Translations under genes and position numbers: made by a program | Assembly (NCBI RefSeq): GCF_035222375.1 | Contig: NC_085888.1 | Coordinates: 2,108,001 to 2,172,000 of the forward strand | Source of the DNA: Podospora pseudocomata | Taxonomy: Eukaryota; Ascomycota; Sordariomycetes; Sordariales; Podosporaceae | Length of the DNA stretch: 64,000 nucleotides | Direction: 5' to 3' | Shown: in pieces, positions 11,760-23,368 of the stretch | Numbering within the stretch: position 1 is the first letter of the stretch | How the letters are laid out: each line of letters starts with the position of its first letter | The notes under the pieces: generated by a model | Told to the model about the DNA's origin: nothing | The model's input: the letters and a program-made list of their open reading frames with translations, nothing else | The model's database searches: none

Positions 11760-13653
11760 GTGGATATGAGCGTTTGTGGTTGTAAGCGGGTGTGTGTACG
11801 TTCTGTCTGCGGTGGGGGGACAAACTAGGAAAGGAAAAACAAGATATAAAAGAAGACGACCCAGCGAATCTCAGTTTGTTCTTGAGAGCATATATTACAA
11901 CGGTTGGGTGTGTGGGATGAAGTGGAAGGAAATTGAAAATACATGAGGGGGGGTGGGGGAAGGGGGAGAGGAGGGGGGGTGGGGGTTGAGGTTATATCAC
12001 AAACTGATTAGGAGATATTATCTTGAGATAAGAATAAGCTGATATTGCAAGGACAGGAGTTTGGGAGGAGTTGGGAGGGTTGCTATGCTATGCTGGGAAA
12101 TTGCTTTGATGGTGGTGGTGGTTGCTTGGTCGAGGTGTGTATGTTTTGGGGGGGAAGGCATAGCGGTTTTTTCTTTTCTTGCAGTTTGGGGATTTGGGAA
12201 GGGGTTGGGCTGATAAATGGGGAGGGGATTGGGTTTATGTAGAGTAGTTTGTTGTGTGTGTAAAAGAGAATATCAAGGGGGGGTTGAATGCATTGGTGAT
12301 GTAGCTACTCGTGATGTGTGGAAGATATGCTGGCTCTCATGACTAGAAACTTTGGTTAATTTGGAACTCGACACCATCTTGTAAGCACAGAAGCTTGCTA
12401 TCCGGGAGAGGTGTTTCAACCTCTTGTATCGAGAAAGGTTGAGGACCGGAGCCTAGGAAGGGAAGGAAACGAGTGAGATTCCTGAAGCATGATCAAGAGT
12501 GCCGTAATCAGTTTTACGAGGGCCTTGATGGGTGCTTGAGCTTGACCAGGCCGATGTACCATGGGCCTGAACACCTCATCCAGGACGATTCCAAAATCAG
12601 CAATACAGGTATGGCTTTGGCCGTTGGGCTGCACAAGAGAACAATGTCACGGCCAGGCAAAGCGAACAAGACATGGAAGTGTGGAAAGATTTGGTTTATT
12701 ATTATCCATGGTGTAGCACACGAGCGGGAGAGCATCGAACTTGCCCAACACCCACACGCCAATCCAGCCCACCACCAGCCAGTGAAAAATTCCAACCCGC
12801 AGCGATGAAGCCCAAGAAAACAAGCAAATGGACACCCCCTTCCGCCTTGAAAAACCAAGGCTGACTTGGATGTCCACCACACGCGAGTGAAGGGTTTCAC
12901 AAGCTGATGAATGGGCCGGCCCAACGCGGTGGTTGGTTGTTGGGCTGGTTCGATTGCCTCTTTCCTCCAAAACCCAACTCCTGCCTTGCTCAAAGTCCCA
13001 ATCCAAACCGGCGGTGTCAAGATGCCGAAGTATATGCGATCTAATGATCCAATTGTTAGCGCTCCTGTTTTGAATGTGAAAACAGTGAAGTGTGTAGTGT
13101 GTGTTGGGTATAATGTCAGACTGTTGAGTTTGATGATTTTTTTTAATCAACATGATTTATTCTGTTGGCCGTTCTTAAGAGCAGTTTTTGTCATCATGGT
13201 AAATGGTGTTTGTTTGTTGCAAAAGCAAAGGAAACAGGGTGCTGTCTTACCATTCAAGATGCGGGTGCGTGAAAAAGAAAGGAAAGAGAGAGGAAAAAAG
13301 TGTCTCCAAAAAAATTGGAGTTGAAATTTATATCCAATGGAAAAGTGCAGACCGAGGAGGAGGGGTGACCAAGCTTAATCCTCTTTTTTTTTCTCGGTCG
13401 GTGCCTGATCGATAAGGCTGTCAGATTCACTTTGTGAGTGACACAGGAAACCCCACTTTTGAACTTGGGCTGCGGCGGGCGGTGGGACTGGGCTCCTGCT
13501 GCTGGCCGGGTGCCTGGTTCGAAAGTGATCTTCTGATATCTCCCCCCTCCGTGAGGAACTTGCCGCCCTTTTTTTTCTTTTACTCGCCAACTACATTATC
13601 ACAAAAAAATCCCAGGGTAGAAGTCTGCTGCGAAGCAATCTAATACCGTCAAG
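11760..13653. other. Intergenic region, no gene seen
   Basis: About 1.9 kb without a supported gene. The first part (11800-12300) is very G-rich on the plus strand and includes the cluster at 11946-11985. The part next to NTF2 has A-runs and T-runs (13290-13315, 13383-13395, 13567-13580). Open frames here overlap on both strands and show no family features. Confidence 0.5.
11946..11985 (+). repeat. G-run cluster (G-quadruplex pattern)
   Basis: Five runs of five to seven G separated by 1-6 nt lie about 190 nt past the stop codon of the DUF7918-like gene. This is well beyond the minimal quadruplex pattern. It may sit in the 3' UTR or terminator zone. Confidence 0.7.
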
Positions 13654-14530
13654 ATGGCTTGTAAGTTTTATACCGACTTCCCCTCTGGAAGTATGACAAG
13701 GCTGTGTTGTGCGCGCGCGCAAAAGGAGAGCTGGAGGAGGGGTTGGGAAATCGAAGATGTTCGGGTTACCCCGCCATCGCGCTATCGAGGAGGAGAGGGC
13801 GAATGTGTTTGCGATGCCCTCCTCTTTGCGCGCGCAAACTTGTTTACGGGTTTAACTGAAGCAAAAGCTAACAAAATGGTAAACAGTCGATTTCCAGGGA
13901 ATTGCTAGTGAGTTTCCACCACCACCAGAGCTCCAATGAAGCCAGTTACATACGATCGCGAGAAGAGAAGCTAACGCGCGCTGTTTTTGTGTTCCCCCCG
14001 CAACAGCGCAGTTCGTCACCCACTACTACACCACCTTTGATACCGACCGCAAGGCCCTGGCTGGTCTCTACGTATGTTCTCGATCGAGCGAGCTGTTGGA
14101 GGAATTGGTGACTAATGGAGTAAACAGAGAGAGAACTCCATGTTGACCTTTGAGTCTGCGCAAGCCCTCGGTACCGCCAACATTGCTGAGAAGCTCACCG
14201 TAAGAGATGCTCTGATTACGCGACACGATGAGGACGGTCGTTGACTCGATTTGTTACAGAACCTCCCATTCCAGAAGGTTAAGCACCACTTCGACACTGC
14301 TGATGCCCAGCCCACCGCCACTGGTGGTATTGTGATCTTGGTCACTGGCCAGCTCTTGGTATGCTTCAAACATGATATGTAGAAGCGAGGCTGAATACTG
14401 ATACGAATTTCTCACACAGGTTGACGAGGAGGCCAACCCTCTCAAGTTCTCCCAGGCTTTCCAGCTCGTTCAGGATCCTCAGGGCCAGTGGTTCGTTTTC
14501 AACGATATCTTCAAGCTCGTTTTCGGTTAA
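13654..14530 (+). CDS. NTF2: Nuclear transport factor 2
   Basis: NTF2 carries Ran-GDP into the nucleus through FG nucleoporins. Six exons, 13654-13660, 13887-13907, 14007-14071, 14128-14199, 14260-14358 and 14420-14530, join in phase to 124 residues, the normal length for this one-domain protein. Visible hallmarks are FVTHYYTTFDTDR, LYRENSMLTFE, LPFQKVKHHFDTADAQP, and the C-terminal WFVFNDIFKLVFG. Exon 1 encodes only two full codons and exon 2 only 21 nt, so five introns interrupt 375 coding bases, with the first (226 nt) by far the longest. Codons end mostly in C, as expected for a highly expressed gene, and the gene does not show the 3' G-rich shift of its neighbours. Confidence 0.96.
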
Positions 14531-15750
14531 GCGGTTGCGACGAGTATGATGGAGCGATATTTACACCACTTAGACGGAGCCGTGAGCATATCATAGCCAA
14601 ATACACCAAAAACACGTGAAGATACCAGAAAAGGAAGCGGCGGCATCTGAACGTTTGCTGTGGGCGGCGTCTGGAGATGGACTGACGGGAAAGAGGGAGG
14701 GGACTTTGATTTTTTTCGGCAGCATTAAGCAGCAGTAGCTACACCTTGGGGTTAATTAAACCTTTTAAACGTCAAGAGGTGAATTCGCATTGATGGAGCT
14801 ATGCCGCGCAACCTCTTGAGCCTCATGGCCAGGTAGGTACGTCAGCAGGGGACCTCGGAAATCGGGTGCCTGTTTGGCGGCCACTTATTAAAAGCTGGCC
14901 ATTTGGTCTGGTCTGCGAAAAGGATATTGTCAGTTGGCTCGCTGTCAGGGCCAGCATTCCTCACAGAGAACACTGTGGAATAAATACCAACACCCAAACC
15001 AAACAGCACACCACTATTTCATCAATACCTCTGAAGAATAGAAGCTCCCTCCGTCTCCGTTCTCAACAGAAAAAGAAGAAGAAGCGGCAGCACCGATCCC
15101 TGTCAGGCCTGCTGTCACCAGTGTTACAGCCACAGATTATCCAATCAGCGCTTGCGGAACCTCACCATTAGCCCCACTTTGGACCTCTTCTTGCGTACCG
15201 GGAATCCGAAAGGACCAACGGTGTGTGTGTGTCAGTGCTTTCGCTTCAGAAAGTGTGAAGGTGTTTGTTACGTACGACAATAGCTCTCTCTCTCTCTCCT
15301 TCTAGCTCTACTACCTACCTACCATTAGAACACTGGCTCACTCCCTCTGCTAGACAGACAAAGGAGAGCAGTTTCCCCCCCCCTCAACGACCGAACAAAC
15401 GCGATCAACGAAGCCACGTTTTAATTATCCCATCGATCTTCTGGATTGAGGCGCAATCGAACGAGTCGTCAATTGTTGCCGTCGCCCGTCGCAACACGAA
15501 TCCACTACCACCGCCAGCAGCGACGAAAGGCATAGATACGTTCTCAGGAGGGATAATCAACTGCACGATTTGTATCGAAAGGAAAAGGGATAGGCGCATT
15601 AAAAAAGACAGGACAAGAATAGCTCGTGAATAGCCACTGCAACTACCCGCCAAAGCAAGCAAAGCTACCGAGCTTCGAACCGCGAAGAAGCACCACTATC
15701 CACCACCACAATCCTCAACATCACCACCCGGTGATCCAACAGCCGTCAAA
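14531..15750. other. Intergenic region: NTF2 3' flank and TVP18 promoter/leader
   Basis: No gene is supported. The TVP18-proximal half is pyrimidine-rich, with a CT dinucleotide run at about 15282-15303 and long C-rich and A-rich stretches typical of a fungal promoter and leader. Confidence 0.5.
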
Positions 15751-16281
15751 ATGACCCTGAAAGAAGAATTCCAAACCCGCAACTTCAGTCCGTCCCTTTC
15801 CCCTCCCCCTTATCCCCCCTTTCCCCAATTTACTGACCCTCCCCCCCCCCGTGTAGGCATCTACGGCCAATGGCTAGGAATCCTCTCCATGATCCTCTGC
15901 TTCGCCCTTGGCCTCTCCAACATGATCTCCTCCATCTTCTCCCTCAACATTGTCATCATCGCCTTCTCCATCCTCGCCATGGTTTTCTCCTTTGTTATCC
16001 TCTTCGTCGAAGTCCCCCTCCTCCTCCGCATCTGTCCTACTTCCTCCTCCTTTGACGCGGCAATCCGCAAGATCTCGACAAACTACATGCGTGCGGGGGC
16101 GTACGGAGTTATGGCGCTGGTGATCTGGTTGAGTTGCATCAGCACTCGGACGAGCTTGATCGCTGCGGCGGTGTTCTTGACCTTGACGGGGGCGTGTTAT
16201 GGGTTGGCGGGGGCGAAGGGGCAGGCTTTTGTTGGGAGTAAGACGCTTGGCGGGCAGGGGGTGGCGCAGATGATTGTGTGA
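15751..16281 (+). CDS. TVP18: Golgi apparatus membrane protein TVP18
   Basis: Tvp18 is a small tetraspanning protein of late Golgi vesicles with a poorly defined trafficking role. Exons 15751-15787 and 15857-16281 join in phase to 153 residues, the usual family length. The signature RNFSIYGQWLG spans the splice junction. Hydrophobic segments follow at roughly residues 19-40, 44-64, 87-107 and 111-130. The intron (15788-15856) starts GTCCGT, a weaker donor than GTATGT/GTAAGT, and is almost entirely pyrimidine with a run of eleven or more C just before GTGTAG. The coding strand changes from C-rich in the first half to G-rich in the second. Confidence 0.93.
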   Translation: MTLKEEFQTRNFSPSLSPPPYPPFPQFTDPPPPRVGIYGQWLGILSMILCFALGLSNMISSIFSLNIVIIAFSILAMVFSFVILFVEVPLLLRICPTSSSFDAAIRKISTNYMRAGAYGVMALVIWLSCISTRTSLIAAAVFLTLTGACYGLAGAKGQAFVGSKTLGGQGVAQMIV

Positions 16282-16998
16282 GGTTGTTGAAGGATGATGG
16301 GGGAGGGGAAGAAGCTGGCTGGGCCGGAAAGTTCAATATGATTACTAAAGGGGAGTTGGATGAGAAGAGGGGGCGGGGAGGGTAAAGTGATGTTGATGAA
16401 GGAGCCGCTCCTTGTCTTTTATTGTTATTGATACTACTATCGAGATGCTTAGTTGTGAGGGAAGAAGAAGAAGAAGATGAAGAAGAAGACGAAGAAGAAG
16501 CAGAGACAGTACCTCAAATATGGATTACTTTTTTCGCTAGGCAAGGAAAAAAAGAAAGAGGGAACCAACGAATATTGGTGTTTTTGGCGCCGGCTTTTTG
16601 TTTTCGTGTTTTTGTTTGTTCTTTTGAGTTGAGTTGTTTTTTGTACGGTTAGGGTAATACCTTCGCTTTTTTGTTTAGGGTAATGGGGAAGCATTTTTTC
16701 CTATTACCTTCTGCCAGGTACTGTGTTTGAAGATGTGATATTTCAGCTGGATCTGTTCAACGAGTCTATCAGAGTTCAATGCCCACCCAATAATATCTAG
16801 CAAGGGACTTGCCAATCCAGCCAGTTTTCAGGCGTATATATTGATCTATCTGTATCTGGGAATCATCTGGTCACGGCTTACATAGTGAGTATATCTATCT
16901 ATCTTGGCAGATTTCATAACCTATCCCTCGAACCCGCAAAGCATAAACGATGGGGGAAGAAAAGAAAAGCAATAAAAAATAAAAAAATAAAATTGAAT
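16282..16998. other. Intergenic region with GAA microsatellite
   Basis: No gene is seen. It contains a purine microsatellite at 16459-16503 (GAA/GAAGAC-type, about 45 nt) and A/T-rich sequence up to the tRNA. A T-rich run on the minus-strand side just after the tRNA 3' end (A-rich on plus at 16970-16992) fits an RNA polymerase III terminator. Confidence 0.5.
16459..16503. repeat. GAA-type microsatellite
   Basis: An imperfect trinucleotide run of GAA/GAT/GAC lies in the 3' flank of TVP18. Confidence 0.8.
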
Positions 16999-17104
16999 TT
17001 CCCACACCGGGAATTGAACCCGGGACTTCAGGGAGTATCAGAATCCTGAGATAATCTCAAGGAGGACTGAAAACCTGATATGCTGACCACTACACCATAT
17101 GGGA
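16999..17104 (-). tRNA. tRNA-Glu (UUC) with a 34-nt intron
   Basis: On the minus strand the acceptor arms TCCCATA and TGTGGGA pair over seven positions with one wobble. The D arm is GTGT/GCAT, the anticodon stem TCAGG/CCTGA pairs perfectly, and the T arm is CCGGG-TTCAATT-CCCGG. The anticodon TTC is at 17069-17071. The intron at 17034-17067 begins one base 3' of the anticodon, the canonical position. Removing it leaves a 72-nt tRNA with a four-base variable loop. Without the intron the anticodon stem would have to pair with a TCTGA inside it, and the variable loop would be impossibly long. Confidence 0.93.
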
Positions 17105-17919
17105 CTCTGCTGCCTTCTTCTTGGTTTTGGGATGGAAGGAGGTGAGGAGGATTGGATTATATGGGGTTGTTGAGGGAGGGAGGGAAGGAAGAGAAGGCTG
17201 GCTGCCTGGGTGGTGGGGAAAAGGAAGGGAAGGAAGGAAGGGGGGGTTCTTCCCTGGGTAAGGGGTGTTGGGAGCCATTACCGGCGAGTTTGGGTTATTT
17301 GGGAGGGAAAAAGACTGCTAAAGAAATCTGCGAAATGGCAAAACGATCACAGGTGTGAGGGAAGACGGTACGGTGGGTAGCTCGATATTGCTTTGAGATG
17401 GAGGGTGGGTTCATCAGTGGCAATATTGAAGGCCAGGGGTGAAAGAGATTCAGACGTATCTACCTTACTGTGTGGGCAATACATATACTTTTCAGCAATA
17501 CCAACGTTTTAATACCGGGCGCAGCAAGCAAGGCTTGTTCCAAGATTCAAGACCAAATCTCATCGATCCAAATACTCCTTCGACGTTTCATGGCTAGCCT
17601 AACAGCTTATCCAGTCCCATCCCACACCCCCAGCCCCATCATAAGCAACTCACACATCACACATATAATACGCAGAACAAACAAGAGTTGATGTCTCACA
17701 AAAGAACGAATAATCTTCATTATATCAACTTTTTATACCACCCCCCCACACAAATCAGCGACCGAAGCCTTTCTTTTCTCTCAAAATCCCCTCCCCAAAA
17801 CAACCAAATACCACTCGACGCTAAAGCTCAGAGTAAAACAAAACAAAAGCAATCAAAGGAGTGTATTTCAACAGCTTTCAAAAATCACAAAGTCATCACA
17901 AATCATCTGCCAGAAGAAA
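17105..17919. other. Intergenic region, no gene seen
   Basis: This is the 5' flank of tRNA-Glu and 3' flank of the AIM21-like gene. It is G-rich near 17130-17260 and A/C-rich near 17700-17880. No coding frame with family features is present. Confidence 0.5.
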
Positions 17920-20682
17920 TTACTTCTCCTCAGCAGTAGCAGACTCAACCGTCTTCTTCTCCTCATCCTGCTCCACCTTCTCCTGGACAATCGTCTCCCC
18001 AGCCATGTTGGTGACCAGAGACTTGACCGTCTCGATGATGCCCGGTTTCGAGGCGGGTTCTTCTTCCTTTTCAGGCTCCGCCTCGGGTTTTGGTTTCTCC
18101 TCCAGTTCTTCCTTGGATTCTTCAACCTTGGGCTCCTCCTTGGGCTCCTCAGCCTTAGGTTCCTCGGCCTTGGTCTCCTCAACCTTGGCTTCTGGCACCG
18201 GTTCTGGCTCCTTCTTCTCCTCTACAACAGGAGTCTCCTCCCTCTTCTCCTCAACAAGAACCTGCTCCTCCACCGTCTTCTCAACCGGCGATTCAGGCTC
18301 TCCAAGACTGGGATGCCCAGCACCAACACTGAGCTCACCCTCTTCAGGATCAATCTCAAAGAAAGTAAACGCCGATGACACACCAAAGATGACAGTAGGT
18401 TTAGGCGCTTCCTTGGGAGGCTCCTGCTTGGCACTGGGTGCCCGTCTCTGCGGACCTCTAGCCCTCCCCTTTCTCGCATCAACAAGCGGCGCCTTCTCCT
18501 TCTTCTCTTCCTCCTCCTTCTCCTCCGCCGGCTCCTCCTTCTTCACCGGCGCCTGAGGGCCGAGCTGCAGACGTCTATTAAGATCATTCATAAACCCGGC
18601 CTGCAACGCCGCGATCTTGCCACCAACTGGTCTAGCCGGGACAGCAGGCTTTTGCTTTGGGGGCGCAGCCGCCTCAGCAGGTTCTAGCCCGCCAGAGGTA
18701 GGGCCGGCCTTGACGGGACGGACAGGAATCGCGGGTTTGGGACGCTCGGGGATGGCGGGCTTGTTGTCGTCACCGGAGACCTTGGGCTTGGGACGAGCGG
18801 GGATCTCGGGCTTCTTGGCGGCAGTGGTAGGAGAAGAGGTTTCAACTGGCGAAGGAACAGAGTCGTCTTGCTGGGGAGTGGAGACGGTGGTCTCGAGCTG
18901 GAGGGACTCTGGGGTATCCTCCCAAACGTCCCGACTAGGGAAGCGGTTGTGCATACCGGGACGGCCCGCAGCCTTGGTTTCGCTGGCAAGATGGGGTTGG
19001 TGCTTGACCCAGAGCGGCTTCGCGCTCCGGCCGGGGATGAAGCCATCGGCTCCGCGTTCCCTGACCTCCTTCTCGGCCAGTTCCTCCTGGTGGCGGGCAA
19101 ATGCCTGAGCGGGAGTTTCTCCATCTCTGGTGGGAGGAACAATGCTGGCGGCATTTTCTGACTTGTCTTCGCCTTCAAAGAGATCCGGGGTAGACACCTC
19201 AGCCGTGTAGTAGACGGAGCTGGGTGCGTCCTCCCAGATATCCGCGCTAGGGAAACGCTGCTTCTTGACGCTCTTGGGCTTCTCCTCCTTGACGGGCTCC
19301 TTCTTGACAACCTTGTCATCGTCCTCAAAAAGGGGCTCGTACTCCTCAACATCCTCAAGGGGAGTGGAGCGGTGCTCAAAGGAATGCTCCTTGTAGATGC
19401 TGGCAGGCCTACTGGTGGGGCGGCTAGTAGGCTGATCTTCGTTGGGAAGCTCAACAGCAGGCTGGTGAACATAGGGTGACGGGTCCTTGGCAACCTCGTC
19501 CTCGGCCAGGATGGGCGCCTCGTAAGCCTCCTCCTCAACGGCGGGCGACTCGTTGTCGCTGAACATCACAGACCTCCGGCGGTTGGGCTCCTCGACGTGA
19601 ATGACGTCACTGATGGAAGAAGGGCGACGGGCTTCCTTGTCCTTGTCTGAGTCAGAGATCACTGAAGAGGGCTTCTTGGGAGAAGCAGGACCAGGCGAGG
19701 CGACACGGGAGGTCGACTCTTCCAGGGCTTGCCAGGCGACCTGATCGGTGGGGGTGCCAGAGTAGTTCTTGACGCCAAGACCAGAACCACGGGTGATGGT
19801 CTCACGGACGATCTTGTTCAGCTCCTCACTGCTCATGGAAAAGTCCTTGACACGATCATAGTGGTGTAGTACATGCTCCTTCTTGAGAAGCTCGGGGTGC
19901 TTCTCGAAGTAGGCCTTGTCGAGCTTGTCCTGGGGACCAACACCATGGCCGTGCAAGCCGTAGCTACCAGGGGGCAGGTTGCCACGACTGGACGACCGAC
20001 GACTGTGGTGCTTCTTCTCGACGGTGGAAGGAGCAGGTGAAGGAGCCTGGACATCACCGGCATGCTTGAGCATGGGAACCTGGATACCAATCTCGGGAAT
20101 GCCATGCTCGTCATCGATATCACTCTTGGCGGACAGCTGACTGGTTGTGCTGGCCTTCTTCTTGAGGCTGCGGTTCGAGGGCAAGGCGCCGGCGGAATCG
20201 TCGTTGCTGCTGGGTCTGCCAATGCCAAAGGCGGCAGCACGGTCGCTGTCGGTACGGGTAACCGCCATCACGCGCTGCTTGGCGCTGGCGGCAGGCAGAG
20301 ATGGCTTGGGCGCATGAAGCTTGACATCCTCGCCGACGGTGCGGGTGTGCTCGGGACTGGTGCTCTCCTCATTGGAAGGGCTCGATTCTTGGGCCAGGTT
20401 GGCATACTCGGCACCCTCTTCGCCGAGAGAGGGGAGGTCGACGGAGGTGGAACGGGGAATGGGATCCCCATGGGTACGGCCGCCAGGATGGAGGGACTTG
20501 GACTTGACGAGAGGGCTCTCGTTGAGCGGCGAGGGAGCAAATCGGTCCGGGTTGGGACTTATTGAGCGCTGGAAGCGCCGGTTGGCAGGGCGTGGAGGGA
20601 CCATTGGAAGGGGTGCTCTCTCTTGACTCCTCGAGGGTCTCGGGGGTATGACAGGAGGTTGCTGAGCCGTTGTAGCGGACAT
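17920..20682 (-). CDS. AIM21: AIM21-like proline-rich protein (actin patch regulator)
   Basis: A single exon of 920 residues. In yeast, Aim21 binds SH3 proteins and the capping regulator Tda2 at cortical actin patches to limit barbed-end assembly; the name comes from a mitochondrial inheritance screen. The protein is disordered with many Pro-rich SH3-ligand motifs: the N-terminal PPVIPPRPSRSQ, then PMVPPRPANR, and a central KPEIPARPKPK/PAIPERPKPAIPVRP series. A conserved segment runs from KAYFEKHPELLKKE through the SSEELNKIVRET region. Two similar blocks, RFPSADIWEDAPSS and RFPSRDVWEDTPES, form an internal repeat. The last 150 residues are Glu/Lys/Pro-rich. The ATG at 20682 (MSATTAQQPP) was chosen because it opens the conserved Pro-rich start; the frame is open about 67 codons further upstream. 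Confidence 0.8.
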   Translation of the reverse strand: MSATTAQQPPVIPPRPSRSQERAPLPMVPPRPANRRFQRSISPNPDRFAPSPLNESPLVKSKSLHPGGRTHGDPIPRSTSVDLPSLGEEGAEYANLAQESSPSNEESTSPEHTRTVGEDVKLHAPKPSLPAASAKQRVMAVTRTDSDRAAAFGIGRPSSNDDSAGALPSNRSLKKKASTTSQLSAKSDIDDEHGIPEIGIQVPMLKHAGDVQAPSPAPSTVEKKHHSRRSSSRGNLPPGSYGLHGHGVGPQDKLDKAYFEKHPELLKKEHVLHHYDRVKDFSMSSEELNKIVRETITRGSGLGVKNYSGTPTDQVAWQALEESTSRVASPGPASPKKPSSVISDSDKDKEARRPSSISDVIHVEEPNRRRSVMFSDNESPAVEEEAYEAPILAEDEVAKDPSPYVHQPAVELPNEDQPTSRPTSRPASIYKEHSFEHRSTPLEDVEEYEPLFEDDDKVVKKEPVKEEKPKSVKKQRFPSADIWEDAPSSVYYTAEVSTPDLFEGEDKSENAASIVPPTRDGETPAQAFARHQEELAEKEVRERGADGFIPGRSAKPLWVKHQPHLASETKAAGRPGMHNRFPSRDVWEDTPESLQLETTVSTPQQDDSVPSPVETSSPTTAAKKPEIPARPKPKVSGDDNKPAIPERPKPAIPVRPVKAGPTSGGLEPAEAAAPPKQKPAVPARPVGGKIAALQAGFMNDLNRRLQLGPQAPVKKEEPAEEKEEEEKKEKAPLVDARKGRARGPQRRAPSAKQEPPKEAPKPTVIFGVSSAFTFFEIDPEEGELSVGAGHPSLGEPESPVEKTVEEQVLVEEKREETPVVEEKKEPEPVPEAKVEETKAEEPKAEEPKEEPKVEESKEELEEKPKPEAEPEKEEEPASKPGIIETVKSLVTNMAGETIVQEKVEQDEEKKTVESATAEEK

Positions 20683-23368
20683 GGTGGGCAAGCTCGGCGG
20701 AGGGTCGGGCTGGTAGATATGTTGTGCGGTGGTGGTGTCAAGGGAGGTGTCGTTGGTGGCTCGGTTGCGATAGCGGAAAGAGGGAGAACGAGCAGGTAAG
20801 ACGGAGAGGATGGGTAGGATCGGGTTCGTGCGGAGTGCGGTACCACGAAGACAGGCCTGTGTGTGGTGTCTGGGGAAGTACACTAGGGTAGCTCGTCTGG
20901 AACAACGGCAGAGACTAGGTTAGCACATGCAGCAGGAGGATCGGTGAGTGTAGAGAGAAGGCTTGGAGCTGATGCGAGATAAGCGCGCCCAACGGTTGAA
21001 GCTCTCGACAATCTGACCCAAGATGTTCGACCGCCCCAGACAGCCGTGATAACACGGTACATGAGCCGCGCAGCCTTGTGCCTGCAGATAACGAGTCACC
21101 GCCAGACCGAGGCGAATGGCGGGTCGATAAGAAGCGAGACAGGTAGAGATAGTGAGGAGAGAAAAAAACAGCTTCTAGCTAATGCGGTTACATGGCAGGA
21201 AGATGTGGCTCCGCGTTACAGAGCGAGCTGGAGAAGCGGCATGCTGCTATCGCGGATATAAGTGTGCCTCAGACCTGCTGCAACCAAGGAAACAGCCGGA
21301 ATGGCCCACGATGTCGCACAATGGGAGATCAACGACTCGTCCATCCCCAACTGGGCGCATGGTGGTTTGGCAGACCGCTTGCATCTATCTGACTGGGAGA
21401 AAAGGGGCTGATGGAGGGGCAAGGAGCTGCCTCATAGGTGGTGGGGAAAGGCCGCGAGTCAAAACTTACTTTGGAGGAGGTCGGCGGTGAGGTTGCCGTT
21501 GATTAAAAAGAGAACAGAAAATGCAATTGAATGATTTATGAGAATCACAGCGGTGTTGGATGAGAACGTGAAACTTGTTGTGTTCACAAACTGGGCGGCG
21601 CTGGCGGGCCACTTATATCGCTACTTGGATGCCTTCTTCGTCATTTGGTACAAATCCGGTCTCCAGCTGTGGGGTGCGGGACTCGAGTTCGTACTGTGTT
21701 ACGAGAGAAGCTCTCCAAATTCCAAAGCGGCAGACGCTCGCACCACCGGGATCTCGTGGTCTGTTTTGTCCGCTTCAACCGGCTAGCACGTCCGCAATTG
21801 ATTCGACCCAGTGACTACTCCTGTTTCTCCTCAGGAGTCAACAGCAGAAACATGTATGTACCTGTACGTACCACTTCGTACCTTGAAGCAGCCACGTCGT
21901 TTTGAGGCGATGTTAGAGTTCAGCTCTCCTCGCCCGATCATAGTCTCTCGTCCCGCCAACGTCTTGGATCCCGCAAGTTTAAATCTGGATGGTGAGCTGG
22001 CTTGTTTCCTTTGCTTGCTTTCGAGACACAGCATAATAGACTACAATCACGCCTTGAACACAATGAACATCGAATAATAATCCAGATTGCCAAAAGTCAT
22101 CAAGGTACACAGTCTAGCAGCACGGACCCAGGTGCCCTTTTCCCCTGGCATCTGGGCTGAGGTCTGTCATTTCTTCCCCACCATTTCCCCACCTCGCGAT
22201 GGGCATCCACCTGGCGTGCTGGCCAAGATGGCTGACAGAAGTTCTGGAATTGCCCAAATATGCAAATGACCAGAAGAGATTTCCTCTCACCGACGAGACC
22301 TGCTCGATTGATCGATGAGCTGTTCCCTCTAGCGTAGCAGATACACCGTTGGAAAAAAGCCTGTAGAGGACCGCTTCTCCAGAATGGCGGGGTATCTGAA
22401 TCTTTCACTGACGTGCGGGGCCCGCTGGGCGATCGAGCTTGGATATTCACGTGATGTGATTGGCCCGCTCTGAGATCCACGTGTGATGATGCCTCCCTCG
22501 AGACGAAGACACGAAGACTCCGGGCCATCCATCCATCATCTTTGTGGCATATTGCATTGTTGCCTACTATTTTGATAATATTGCAGTCTGCTAATGCAAA
22601 ATCAGAGAATTCTTCCAACTCCTGCCAATCACGGTAACCCCACCGGCCTCGTTTCCCGGTGACCGCCTTTTCCACGATACAACACCATTTTTTTCCAGCA
22701 TCTTTTTTAGGCCTTCACAAACCGGCCGGCATCCAAGCCAGTCCGCTTGGCGTTCCTATCCAGCCTGGGCGTTTTCAGCAGGTCGAAAAAATCGAAACTC
22801 CACCCAGATCTCATCGAACTGACGACGATATTCGTAGGGCCGACCGGGTCTTCTCTCCCCTGTTCCTTCAAGCTCCTTCGAGTCCCTGCGGAGAACTGCA
22901 GTCTAACGTGCCAAGAAATACCGCACCCATCAATCCAAGCAGCTCAGCAGATTCATGACGCAATCTTCGTTGTGTTCGTGGCAGCCGTTGCCCACGCCAT
23001 ATACTGTACTCTGTGGCAACACAATTAGCAACAGAAACGACACATTGTTGATATCCTGCAGGACCTTGAGAACACAACAGCAGCAGCCCGAGTGGGATGT
23101 CCTCCTGATGTCACACAGGGAGCGGATTCATTCAACCACCAACCACCATCCTTGCACCTGCCCAGGATTTATTTCTATCCTTCTAGAAGGAACGCACGGA
23201 CCATCTCACTTAGACGCTCAAAGAGCATCACCACTTACAGCAACTGACATCAAGGCTTGATTAGTTATCAGATATTGCAGGGTCACCTCAGACGATGCAA
23301 GTGCATCTCCATCTTTTCTGCGTTTTAAAATCAGATACCATCCATTGCATCCCACCTCATCTGACAGT
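20683..23368. other. Long intergenic region, no gene seen
   Basis: About 2.7 kb between the AIM21-like start and the bZIP/DUF3425 stop. Composition is mixed. I see small local repeats (GTACCT/GTACGT near 21853-21885, CCAT near 22527-22540) but no coding frame with family features, no tRNA and no array. Confidence 0.45.

Noticed and set aside
12473-13324. Several overlapping frames of 110-170 codons on both strands before NTF2
   Set aside because: Mutually overlapping with no domain or composition typical of the genes in this window.
17034-17067. Alternative anticodon stem for tRNA-Glu using TCTGA inside the intron
   Set aside because: It leaves a 14-nt variable region incompatible with tRNA-Glu, while the CCTGA further on pairs perfectly and gives a normal loop.
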